Shown here: positions 22,320 through 32,996 of the stretch, piece after piece | Position numbering within the stretch: the first letter of the stretch is position 1 | Layout: each line of letters begins with the position of its first letter | Origin: Datnioides undecimradiatus | Lineage: Eukaryota; Chordata; Actinopteri; Lobotiformes; Datnioididae | Direction of reading: 5' to 3' | DNA length: 64,000 nucleotides | Assembly: GCA_008933995.1 (NCBI GenBank) | Contig: WARS01000011.1 | Span: 16,060,016 to 16,124,015 of the forward strand | The notes under the pieces: generated by a model | Seen by the model: only the letters and a program-made list of their open reading frames with translations | Told to the model about the DNA's origin: nothing | Databases searched by the model: none | Position numbers and translations under genes: made by a program

Positions 22320-25055
22320 CATGGGCTTCTTCTTTTCCAGATCAGCACACAAGAACAGATAGAAACTCAGCTCCAGAGGTATCTAAGCAGATACTTCAGT
22401 CCAAAACTCAGCGGACAGTATAGTTCCCTATGGATATGACATTAAGAATAATATTTAAATATGCTGTGAAATATAATGCGTAGCCACATTTTTCATCTGA
22501 GCACATGTGAGACGCATTCTGCTTCAAACCAGCAACTCAACCGTTATCTGCATCTCAGCGGCGCTGGTCAAATGCGTTTTAAATTGTTAAAACTAGAATA
22601 AAAAGAGAGAAAATGATCTTCGGCAGGTTGAACGTCATGGGAGGGAGAGGAGAGGCAAAGTTCACGGTCTTTATCCCCGCCCGCCTGCCTCGTCTCCATC
22701 CTCCCCGTCCTGCTAAGAGCTCCAAACAACAACAGAGGTAACAATGGATACCTAGTGACGCCACGGGCTTTTTGAAAGCATCCCATCAATAATTAATTTG
22801 TTCTGCTGTGTTTCTCAACACTGGCACGCATGCTTGTCCTTAATCTTTTGTTATACTGGGTGTGAGGGGTGTCTCTCACATCATGGACACTCTTGACTCT
22901 TAAAGACAAACGGTTCTGTGACGAGATGATAAAATGACCGTTTGCCTGTCGTGATAGAATCCCCCCCGTCATCCGGCAGGTGAGTGGGTTTGCATACTAA
23001 CCTGCGGGGCTGTCATGCTTGCACTTCAACTCTACTGATCACCTCCTCCTTTTAACGAACATCAGTCCTACTCTGGTATTAATACATGTCGGATCATTAT
23101 TATAACAGAGTAAATAACTTCACTTTCTCTTATTGCTAAATTAAATTCTGGTGTTCAGAATGAATGTTTTTTTTTCTCTCCCCAGGTGACAAAGGGAAAC
23201 TACAAATAGACTTTTACAGGAAGTGGAGCAGGATTCGCCACTGGTTTTTCCATCTTTTGTTCCTTTGCTAGCCTTTGGAATAAAAAGAAAAAGAAATGAC
23301 AGACCTGACCTGCTCTTAATATGATTTGCAGCCACCAAAGTACTCTCTGGTTGCACGAGATTATTCTCATGCTCTTTTCCACCATCTGTTTATTTTGACA
23401 AAACTGCGGAATATTATGCTGAATTACAAGTATATGAAAAAAGACTTCTTGAACAACAATGGGGACAGCTGTCTGGGAAAGGACTCGCGAGCAGTATCGT
23501 ATTCAAAGTACGGTATGGGCACTGTGGCTTTAACACATGGCACTGGATCACTTTATGGCACAATAGTTTATGATGTTTCTCTATAATAAACGGCTGGTGG
23601 GCTGACGTGGTTCGCCAGATATTTTGTATTTGAACCATTTTAACGGAATTTAAAAACAAGGCCTAACTCGCCTCCTTTGCTCTTAATTGAGCGCACCCGA
23701 AAGCATCGCCACATACTGTTACAGTCAACTGAATCATATTTATATTACCCAATATCACAAATCTGCCTCAATGGGCTGTGTAATGTGAGCATGTAGAGAT
23801 TACACATACTTTGGAGCTGCATCGCGGGCGGCTTATGTGTACGCTGCGATTTGAGGACCATGGAGAGCGCCAGGCGCTCTCTGAGAGGCGCGCTCGCCGA
23901 CCTGCTTTTTATTCTGTTCAGCACCGTGGACAGAACCAGACTGAGGCGGATGAGGTCCACAGCCACGGGGATGTCATGTTCTCTTTTTACAGCAGCACAG
24001 ACAGAACTTCAGATACAGTAGAGCCAAATGATTTGCCACCCTGTTCTTTATTTATGCCAACCCACAACAAGTACAGCCTCCCTTCCTGCAGCGGCGGCTC
24101 AGACGGGAGGAAGACCCAGTCGCTCCGCTCCTAGGTGTGAGAGGGTTATGCTAAACTTGGCCTTGTGGGTCATGCCAATATTGCGATGATTTTCCGAGGT
24201 CTGCAAGGTTAAAAAAAATATTCACGCCTGGCAGATGGATGTCAAAGTTGCAATCAGGCGACTGGCTCTGACACAAACACTCAATTCCAGGATTTATATT
24301 GCAAATTTAGTCTATTTCTCATTACTGCTTTAGGAGTCAGGAGGCATTCAAGACGTAAACATGACGCACAAGTGTCGACATGTTTCCCAAAAAGCATCCC
24401 GTTAAAAGTGCTACTTCTACTTTTCATCTGTTCCTGGGTTAAATTAACACCTAAATTAAAAGAAAACACACGGAAAACACTCACCGAGCAAGACCGATCA
24501 ATCTTTATGTGTTCTACCCCTCGTGGCCTTTTTAACAGCGGCTCCCTAAAAGCCTCTGTTTTACCAACCATCTTGCGACGTGCCCATCCTTCTGACCTTT
24601 AAATTGAATATACTTTAGTAGCGCGGGCACTTATTACATTTCTGAGCCACTCCTGTAGTTCCTTGTGGGTTTCGCAGCCAAAAACAGCGCACGGACATTT
24701 CCTGCCGTTCTCCACTCCCGCTGTGCCAAGGCAGGCATACAAACGCATATATAATTTCCTGTGTGACACATTCTCAGACGTTTCTGCACGTCTCTTCGCG
24801 TTGCCAGTCTTAACACAGACACAGAAAAGCAATAAGCATGAACTGGAATGCAGCTTGCAGTGTTGCAGCTGCACTTGTTCAGAGGAGCCCCAGTAACTAT
24901 TCGCACTTTTAAGTGGCTACATAATTGTCTCCCTGTGACGTGATGACGAAGGCGCGCAGCTTTAATGATCACATTCCTCCTTTTTAAAGTTTCGGTATGT
25001 CGGCTTGCAACTTTCACGTCCGCATTCATTGTATTTTAATTCGGTTATTCTGGAG
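22320..25055. other. Non-coding stretch
   Basis: No gene recognised. A donor-like GGCAG|GTGAGT at 22979/22980 and a strong acceptor TTTCTCTCCCCAG at 23186 occur about 205 bases apart on the plus strand but have no coding frame around them. The region 23820-23900 is locally CpG-rich and holds a perfect inverted repeat. The 107-codon (23811-24134, plus) and 131-codon (24634-25029, minus) frames are unrecognised. Confidence 0.5.
23863..23881. other. Perfect inverted repeat, 9-bp arms
   Basis: GAGAGCGCC-A-GGCGCTCTC: nine-base arms around a single base, within a short CpG-rich patch that also contains GAGGCGCGCTCGCC. Could be a dimeric protein-binding site or a coincidental palindrome. Confidence 0.6.
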
Positions 25056-25057
25056 CA

Positions 25058-25172
25058 AACCTGGCATCCGCGCCGAAGAGCGGCTTGGCTTTTTGCATTC
25101 ATATTTCATTTTCGGTAAAAGAGCAACATTCGGCGCCAACGTGCTTTTCCGACATGCATAATGAAGTGAACA
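25058..25172. promoter_or_regulatory. Candidate conserved non-coding element
   Basis: Compact block with CATCCGCGCCGAAGAGCGGC, CATTCGGCGCCAACG (E2F-like GGCGCCAA) and ATGCATAATGAAG between AT-rich flanks. CpG-containing words are unusual for this part of the window. Role inferred. Confidence 0.3.
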
Positions 25173-25174
25173 TG

Positions 25175-26130
25175 AAGACAAAGGCCATTTTAATTTTATA
25201 TTTTCTTTTATATAATTAAAAGTTTAAAAGTGCACAAATGCATGGAGAGGTCAGTATATATATTTGATGTATAAAGATGCACTGTGTTGTGTTTCGACTG
25301 ATCCAGGATGGATAAGAGATGGACAGATCGCCAGCGTTTCTGTGTGCTGCATTGCACAGGACAGTAATGCACACTCTGTACAGGTATTATACCAACAGAT
25401 CCAGCTGTCGCACTGATGATTATTTGCATAATTCCCTACAAACAGGCCCACCGTTTCTCGCCCTCTCTCTCTCTCACACATCCACAAACACACTCACACG
25501 CGTACTGACTCGCTCATTGTCACTCACTCTCACCCTCGCAGTCGCTCATTTGCCCCGACTTGTATTATTGTGCTGCTATGTGAAACGCCCGGTGCAGTGA
25601 AAATGGAAAGCAGTGCATTTGGCGAGGTTGGAGGGGAAAACTGCCCTCAATGGGCTTTGAATTGCCAAGATCCTGAATAAGCATTGTAATATGGGCTCGC
25701 GTGCAGCAACCAAATGTGCAAGGAATTGGATTTGGCATTGCTGACATCTGGTTTTATCCTTGCAAATGGATAACCTACACAAATACAAATTCAAAATCTA
25801 ACAGTCATGCACACTAATAGCATCCTGTCATACTGTAAAAGATATTGTTAAGGGACTGCAGAGCGTTTAGAGGTGGCCATTTTGCTTTTGCAGCGTGACA
25901 TGCTTGGATGAAAGCGAATTTAATGACAGGCAGTCCAATGCCGTAACGTTGCGAAGGTGTCGACCTGACGCGATAATGACAGTCATCGAGATCGTGGAAA
26001 TCTGTTTGAGACAGTGGCAGTGCACCAGAGGAGAATCTTTGTGATGGTGATCAGGAGGAAGAAATATGCACAATGAGCAGCTAACTACACAGAAGCACCC
26101 GTGATCACTGCAAAAGAAACTCCTCAAGGT
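25175..26130. other. Non-coding stretch
   Basis: No gene recognised. The plus strand 25455-25560 is pyrimidine-rich (CTCTCTCTCTCTCACAC and CACTCACTCTCACC). Minus frames at 25208-25794 are shadows in low-complexity DNA. Confidence 0.5.
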
Positions 26131-26139
26131 TGTTACGGT

Positions 26140-26583
26140 AGCGTTGACGCAATGGTTCCCACACATGATTGGAAAAAAGGCAAACCAGCTCCTTGGTTAC
26201 TAAATCTTACAGGATATTATGCTGCAGTGGAATCACAACTAACAACAGTTTATATGGTGTACTGTACCCATAGTATAATGAGGGATAAATACTTCAACAG
26301 ACTTTCTGTCCAAGTGAGATTTACAAAAATATACCCTCAGTTTCAGGGGAACACGGGGCTTATTCACACCAATTGCACTAAATTGGGCCTAGCTATGTTA
26401 GGCCAGTGGTCACACGAGCAGCACTTTGTCTTCAGTGGTTTAGATTTCCCACAAAACAATTGGCAGGCTGCTGCTCTCTCGCTGCTACTCAGTCTCAGTG
26501 ATGTGCAAGAAGGACTGCAAAGAAAAATGATGCTCCCATGCCACTTACACACACAGCTTTGGGCAGGCTATCATTCCCATTAA
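26140..26583 (+). mobile_element. Probable L1-like LINE ORF2 C-terminal fragment
   Basis: Part of the longest uninterrupted frame in the window (160 codons, 26101-26583). Three successive segments resemble the post-reverse-transcriptase region of vertebrate L1-like ORF2 as I recall it: a K-K-G ... L-N-L-x-x-YYAA segment (about codons 25-44), an N-x-x-L-I-H-T segment about 45 codons later, and a G-L-D-F-P segment about 28 codons after that; order and spacing fit. Its last two segments are weak. No 3' UTR, poly(A) or target-site duplication is seen. It lies on the opposite strand from the L1 reverse-transcriptase remnant to the right, so the two are separate insertions or were rearranged. Alternative: a chance open frame. 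Confidence 0.4.
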
Positions 26584-26589
26584 ACTAAT

Positions 26590-26945
26590 AACAGTTAGCT
26601 TCTTATCTCACAATGTCTCGGCAAAGTCACTTCCACCCTTGAACAAAACACAATGTCTTTGAATGCCGGGGCATAATCTATCACTGAGGCCCAAATGAGA
26701 CGGCATAATCCTCTGCAATTTGCCTTGTTGTGTGCCGCGTTATCACTGATTCCTACCGCAATTTTTAGTATACTGAATTCTCTTTTTGGGGACAACGACG
26801 CTGTCCTTCAACATCTCAAACCGGCAGAATTTAATGATTTTCTCGTCTCACTTACTTTGTTTTGAACCTAGTAAAGGATAAGAGCACGCTCACAATAAAA
26901 CACAAACTCTGTTTACATCACTGTTGTGTTTTTGTCTGGTGGTGT
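26590..26945. other. Gap between the two LINE fragments
   Basis: No gene recognised; a 66-codon minus frame (26595-26795) has no clear LINE match. The spacer may be decayed LINE sequence. Confidence 0.4.
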
Positions 26946-26949
26946 TAAC

Positions 26950-28045
26950 ATTTTAAGTCAAATAAGCACGTTGGGGCCACTGAAGTCGGCTCCAGGCTTC
27001 TTTTAAAAGTAGAAAATGAATCCGTAAAGCTAAAAGGCTTAAAGGGTGATATGGCTTAACCATGATATGTAGAGGCATAACAATAACCTTATTTAATCTC
27101 TTATTAATTATGAAGAGAACATGTGACAGTGTTTTAAATCTATGATATATAAAGAAAAATGTCATCTGCATACAAGCGTAGGTGGTGTTTTTGTTCTTTA
27201 TTATTCATTTATGAGAGTGAGCTGGGTTCAACCGATGATTTACGGGACTAACTAGTCAGAATAAGGAAGTTATTGCCCTATTGCACAGTCACAGCGGTGG
27301 TTCACTCATGCATTGGATGTAAAATCCTGTTTTTACCGGGATCAACCCCGATAAGACTGGTTCACCTGGGAAATAGTATAGATATATATTATATCATATA
27401 AAATATGATGATAGGACTTTTGCAAAAAGCATAATATCAGAGTTTAACAATGAAATAGGACTAAAACTAGATATTTCAAAAGGATTCTTTTCACTCTGTA
27501 GAAACAAGATTTAAAGCAACTTTTCAATTCCTATAAGAGGTATCAGCCTTGACAGAGTAATTTAGCAACTTTGGCAAAATAGGTCCAATTATAGCAGCTA
27601 TGGCTGACAGTTCCTGGGGGATGCCGTCGAGATCAGGATATTTTGCTGTTGGCATTGAGTCCTCGGTGTTTAAGCTCTTGTGGAGTAAAAAGATCATCCA
27701 AACTATTAGACTGGATGGCAGACAATGATGGAAGGTAAAGGGAGTTGAGGAATTCCATTATTTTTGTGCTATCACCTTGAGAGTCGGAGGAGTATAATTT
27801 GGAACAAAGGCTTGTGAAAGCATTATTTACCTGTCAGCGTGCTGTGAAGTACTGAGCACGTTCATTTCTGACAGGGTCTGCAGGTGGAAAACGTTGACTT
27901 TTCCAAGTCTCTCTGTACTTTTATAAAACGTATGTTGCGTTTTTGAGAAGCAGACTCTTTGCATTTTCCTTATTTTACTCAAACACCTAAGATCTTGTTG
28001 TCTACTACCTTCTAAACGTTTACATTGCTGTTGGCGTTGCATGTG
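26950..28045 (-). mobile_element. Decayed L1-like LINE, reverse-transcriptase remnant
   Basis: Read right to left, frames with several shifts and stops show reverse-transcriptase hallmarks in order. There is a Y-K-S-x-E-x-L-G-K-like segment (about 27895-27925), then LPSLS ... LD ... T-x-x-E-L (about 27690-27760), then PDLDGIPQE, equivalent to the GPDGIP motif (27612-27641), then SPISLLNSD followed by AKVL (27415-27465), a TGF segment (about 27330) and finally the catalytic YADD (27161-27172) followed by IFLYIS. A K-V-I-V-MPL segment follows at about 27080-27095. The distance between TGF and YADD is much shorter than in intact elements, so an internal deletion is likely. Stops and shifts make it non-functional. 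Clade (L1/Tx1) is from motif memory. Confidence 0.8.
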
Positions 28046-28595
28046 GTTTCTGTTATCACGGTTTAAAGGCGAACGAAGACACAGCTACGGCAAGTACGTG
28101 CAACACAAAGCTGGTCCTTGCATACACGCACACATGACCAACATAGCTGCTCAGCTGCTTGTTCATCACATGCAAGTAAGTGAGTGAAATGGGCACCTTT
28201 TCCAAAGGGAAGACAAATGGGGGAGCTGCGGTAATAGAGGCACTCACTTACTATTATAAACCTCTATGTTAAACATGTACATGTTTTTGTCAGGGGAAAA
28301 GTGCAGCAATCCTATCTATTTAAGGAAAATGCATTAGACTCACTGTCAAATGTCCAAGTAGAGATTTACCCACTTGATGTTGGGTATATGAAACTATGAC
28401 CATGCATTTAGTGGTCAGGGACTGTAGATTGCGTTTTATCTTGTAAAAAGAACCATTTGGGTTTTCGTTTTGCCAACAAGACAAACGTGACAAATGTGTT
28501 TCCCTATAGACAAGCTATTACGAGCAGCGCTTTGGCCTCAGACCCCCGCAGATATTCTGCTCATGGCCTCTGAAACAATGGCTCCATTTTTATTT
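28046..28595. other. Non-coding stretch
   Basis: No gene and no endonuclease domain of the adjacent LINE recognised. Frames here are short and unrecognised. Confidence 0.5.
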
Positions 28596-28599
28596 ATTT

Positions 28600-28805
28600 T
28601 TTCATCTGCGGGGCACCATCCATCGCCAGGGCCGCTCGCCTGTCATCTCGCCGCGCAGACAACGGCTTCCCGACACGAGAGCTCCTTGTAAAAGATGTTG
28701 CCACCCCTCCATCTCCGCGCAATACGGGCACGCGCGCCGACAAAACACGCGGTCGCCGCAGACATGTGGGCGCACGAGCGCACGAATGCGCACGCTCGCG
28801 CACAA
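28600..28805. promoter_or_regulatory. Small CpG-rich patch, possible second promoter
   Basis: About 19 CpGs fall in 28714-28800, embedded in GCGCACG-type repeats, and CpG density is already raised from 28625. It is the only other CpG-rich block in the window besides the one at 19.8-20.1 kb. On the plus strand a strong acceptor (CTTTTGTTTTTCAG, ending 28849) follows, which fits better with an exon than with a promoter there; on the minus strand no good donor was seen. Either an alternative promoter or simply a CG-rich repeat. Confidence 0.3.
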
Positions 28806-28950
28806 ATCTAATCTGTCCCCGAATCAAATCCCATCCTTTTGTTTTTCAGACAGTAAAGGAGGCTGAGGGAGTGATATCGGGAGAAGTGTACACTGGTAAA
28901 GTAATCACTATTTCAAGCGGTTTTGGGGTCACCACCGCCACCGCCGCCCC

Positions 28951-28971
28951 CACACACACACACACACACAC
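28951..28971. repeat. (CA)10 microsatellite
   Basis: Ten CA units preceded by CCGCCACCGCCGCCCC-type triplets. Confidence 0.9.
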
Positions 28972-28974
28972 TCC

Positions 28975-29295
28975 TCACCAACACCACCATTCTGAAGGAT
29001 AGAGAGATTTCAATCACTTTATAGCCGCCACCATAGCTTTACTAAATTGTTGACAACCAAATCCATGTCGATCCGTTGAGTGATTGCATGCTGTGAAAGG
29101 TCTAATCTCATTTTCTCCTCAGCTCCCGACTGCCTGTAAATGAACAGGCATTACTTTTAGGTCTTCGGTGTGTTTTCTTCCGTTTTCTTCCGCATCATGC
29201 AGCGAGGCTGTTTCATTGACTGAAATTTAATTAAGAGTAGCATTGGAAAAAAAAAAAAAAAAATCACCTGTCATTATCAAATCATTTAAAGCTTC
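28975..29295. other. Non-coding stretch
   Basis: No gene. Includes an A run at 29249-29263 next to an ATTTAATTAAGAG word. Confidence 0.5.
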
Positions 29296-29299
29296 GGGG

Positions 29300-29840
29300 A
29301 CCTTTAATTCAGTCCTGAGTGTGTCATTGTAAAACTGTCTATTACGTGTCTGAAGTAACATGTAATACTGGCCTTATAGGAGGAACATGATGTGATTAAA
29401 TCCCTTATACTTCGCGACGGCCTCTCGTAAAGACCGAGATGGTCAGCGTTCATGGATTTTGCTGATGTCACGCACATAAAAATGCTTATAGAGCCCCGGT
29501 GCCGCTGGCTTATTGTCAAATGCCTGCACTTAATGCTATTCATGCATTTAATATTGTCACCAAAAGGCATGAGTCATGGGAAAATTATGAGGCAATGTAT
29601 ATGAGCTTAAAAACAGAAATAAAAGGGGCTATTTGATACAAAAACCAAACCTGCTAAATTTCAGGGAGCTCCTTTTGATAATGATTGTATAACATTGCTA
29701 ATTATAGTGACACCTGCCTCAGACGCTCTCCTGTTTATTGCCTCCTTTGAACTGAATCAGAGCGCAAGCAGCTTTGGCAACAAAAATGGATGCCAGAATC
29801 TAGTTTAGCGCCGCTGTTGATGAACAATGTGAAGAAAAAG
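29300..29840. promoter_or_regulatory. Candidate conserved non-coding element, large
   Basis: About 540 bases of complex, repeat-free sequence with many homeodomain and related words: CCTTTAATTCAG, GTGATTAAATCC, ATGCATTTAATATTGTC, TTTTGATAATGATTG, GCTAATTATAGTGAC and GCTTTATTGTCAAATG-like segments. Stops occur in all frames. The length, base balance and motif density resemble deeply conserved vertebrate enhancers. Conservation is inferred, not measured. Confidence 0.4.
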
Positions 29841-32355
29841 AAATTCCTTTAAGTAACAACATGTACAATCAATTGTGCATCCATGTTTACGGCTTTCCCA
29901 GGAGGACCTTGTCAGAGTCTGCCTTGTAAATCTTTGCTGTCATTTGATCCACACTCACGTCTCAATACGTTGTGCAGTCAGATATGGAAAACGCGCTTGC
30001 ACCGCTGCATAAATGCGTTCACTTAAGCCACATCGCCACTGCAGTGGAAAGTCCTGTCGTGTTGCGCCACGGCACGCCAAATCAAAGTTTCCCCCTCGTC
30101 TCTGGAACGTTTCTATGCAACGTGACCAGACGCCTTCAGCGCTGTGCAATTGTTTATCATCTGCTGTACATTAGAGCTCCGCCGGGGCGTCAGAAATCCA
30201 TTACTTTTTAAACATCATTTGTTTCCTTGGCAGAACGTTTTCTGTGCTAAGCAAATGACAGACAGCTCACTTTTTTTTTTTTTTTAACCCCTCACACATT
30301 GCACCGCGAAAAGGTCTGAGCTTGCACAAAGCAAATGGCTTGCGTCTGACGCCTCATTTGAACGAGGTGGCAACTTCGGACCGAGTGTGTTCCCACTCTA
30401 TCATTTTGTCTCTGAAGGCTAGCACCATTAACCCTAATGCACTGGTGTAGCATGATGTAGCAACCTCAGCCCTACAGTTTTATTTAAATGCAATTACATT
30501 TATTTTGTGTGTGCTTTACAAAGATTAGCTTATGTATAAAGGTGTAGATTGAATATTATTTCCATTTTATTTCATCTATACCTCCACGAACATGACGCAG
30601 TTACATATTACTGTGCTTTGATTGCAGCAGAGTGTGTTAGTGCGGAGGAAAAGTTGAAATACTGACGTTTTAACAAAGTCTTTCATCCTTTTTGCGTTTG
30701 CATTGTTACATGCCCCCCCCCCAATCCTCCTACACCTACCTGCAGCAACAGCCTTCACCTTCCACCACTTCCTCACTGAATTTGTAGAAGTCACCAACTA
30801 CACGCTGCCAGGGATCACAATAGAAGCTTTGCAGCCTTAATTGAGAATTTAAAAAACTCACTGTACAATACGAGTTACTCAAGTAGTACTGAAACTACAC
30901 AATACTAAAAAAAAAAAATGAATTCACTACTTTTTAAAAGCTTTTTGCAACATTAATCTCAGACGCAGTTGCACTTACCGGGGCCTGTAAATAAACTTTC
31001 ATGTGTGAAGATCCAGTGGAGTTTGCCTTCAGTAGCATCTCCTTTGCTGTGATTCTTGAACTTACAGATGCCAGGAAGCCTATACTGAGGACTGCGACAA
31101 AGTAAATGTTGGTTGTGGTATATTGGACCGTTTTGCAATAATTTACTGTACTGTTGATTTGTGCAATGTTGTCCATCTTTGATTGAGCAGGTGAGGTAGG
31201 GTTCACTCACCTGGGGCTCATCTTCGTCTTTATAATATATTAATAATATATTATTCAAGTCCCTGAGTATTTTGCTCTGACCTTGCTATAAGTCTACCAG
31301 CTGCTATCTGAGTTTAGCACAAAACAACATGGTGCATGGCTTATTAATCACAATGAATCGAATGAAAACAAAACCCACAGTTCTGTCTTGTTTGATTTAC
31401 AACAATGCCTATTCCGGCGCCGACAACCCACTGTGATCCAAAGTCTGTCAGCAACGCAGTCAAACAGAGCTGCATCTGTCAACATTTGCCGGAAACGTTC
31501 AGAGCGCAAACCGGCAGACTTTACTCGACTGAGAACAAGAGTTTTTCTCTAATCACCAAAAAGGACTTTTTTTTGTTTTAATTACAATTTGAGATTAGCA
31601 GAAGTGTTAAAAGTAGAATCTTGATGGTAAATATATATTGAATTGCCTCCTAACAAAAATAAAGGTGATGTTATATATTGAACAACAATTGTCCACAGGC
31701 AGGGTTAGGGGTCACGATTAAACCTGGAGCACCATGTAAGTCACTATTTAGACACTACTTGAGACGTGAAAGTTCATATGCCTGCTGATCTTTGGGTTTG
31801 AAGACTGACTGAAACTCTGTTCACCTCACCTCCCTGCTGTCTTCACCAGTTCACACAATAAATGTTGAAAATGTTGGGTTGGATGAGTAAATAAATGGTA
31901 CGCACGAGCAGTCAGCTGAAGAGAAAGTTGGACTTTTAGCATCTTTATCAGCTTTTAACAAAGCTAAACATACAGTAATGGTCAAAGCTAATGATTTGAA
32001 TGATATCAAATCAATTTGTTGGTTTTTACTTTTACTTTCTCAACTTTTAGAGGTATTTTACACTCCTGTCACAAACTCGATTCAGTAATAGTGGCTTGCT
32101 TGTATCACAATGCTCTGTAAAAAGCAGTAAGTTGAAATCTGTTATCATGCCAGTGTCATTTTCCCGTGGCTTTTTTAGGTGAGAGGATAGGTGCAGCTAC
32201 GATACAACAGCAATTTTACAGGAGCATGGAGTTAGGAGTTTCAGCAGCGCAAACAGGCAATAGCAAATAAAACCATTTAACCTCTTCAACCTGTCTACCC
32301 TGCAGAGGCAAATGGCAAATACATAAATGTTTGGGCGTATACACACGACTGCTCA
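29840..32355. other. Non-coding stretch
   Basis: No gene recognised. Holds a T run (30271-30285) and a C run near 30711-30721. Two overlapping minus frames at 30934-31258 (99 and 90 codons) end close to a consensus donor (GGCCCCG|GTAAGTGC) but match no family. An AT palindrome-rich patch lies at 31230-31255. Confidence 0.45.
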
Positions 32356-32358
32356 CAA

Positions 32359-32384
32359 ACACACACACACACACACACACACAC
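32359..32384. repeat. (AC)13 microsatellite
   Basis: Thirteen AC units; causes VCVCV/THTHT-type spurious peptides in the overlapping frames. Confidence 0.95.
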
Positions 32385-32949
32385 AGCCAAGGAAGCAAAC
32401 TGTGGAGAGGTTGGATACAGCGTATATTGCATTCAGTCAGGCTACTGCGTTGTGTCAGCAGAATCTCATTATTTCCATGCAGTTTCTGAGGCAATTATTG
32501 GGTTGGGAAACGCTAGCTCTCTATTGGGTGGCTTTATTTGTTCCAGGGTTATGGCCATTTCTCAATGTGTGGCTCCGAGCAACACGCCGGTCCCCCTTGT
32601 GGTGCGTGCTTGACGCTTGCGTGCGCGTCTGTGTGAGTGTGTTTGGTGGTTAGGGAGTGGACTAGGATCATTATTAACCATTTCAGTGACTAAAAGCCAA
32701 TGCTGCAGTGGCTGGTGGGACTTTAAGTAAGTGATTTAGGGGTCAAATGCCAAAGAGGACACTTCTTTTCTTTCGTCCGGTAATTAGAGAGAGTTGAACT
32801 AAGTCCCACTGAGCAGAGCTTAGTGAGGAACAATGCAGGGAGCTTCATGCTGACCCCCATCCCTCCCTTTTTCTGATGTAATAATTTCATTGTCATTCAG
32901 AGGGCCAATACAAAACCAGTGTATTAGGGCCACTGCAGGAAAACAAATA

Positions 32950-32996
<47 letters not shown>

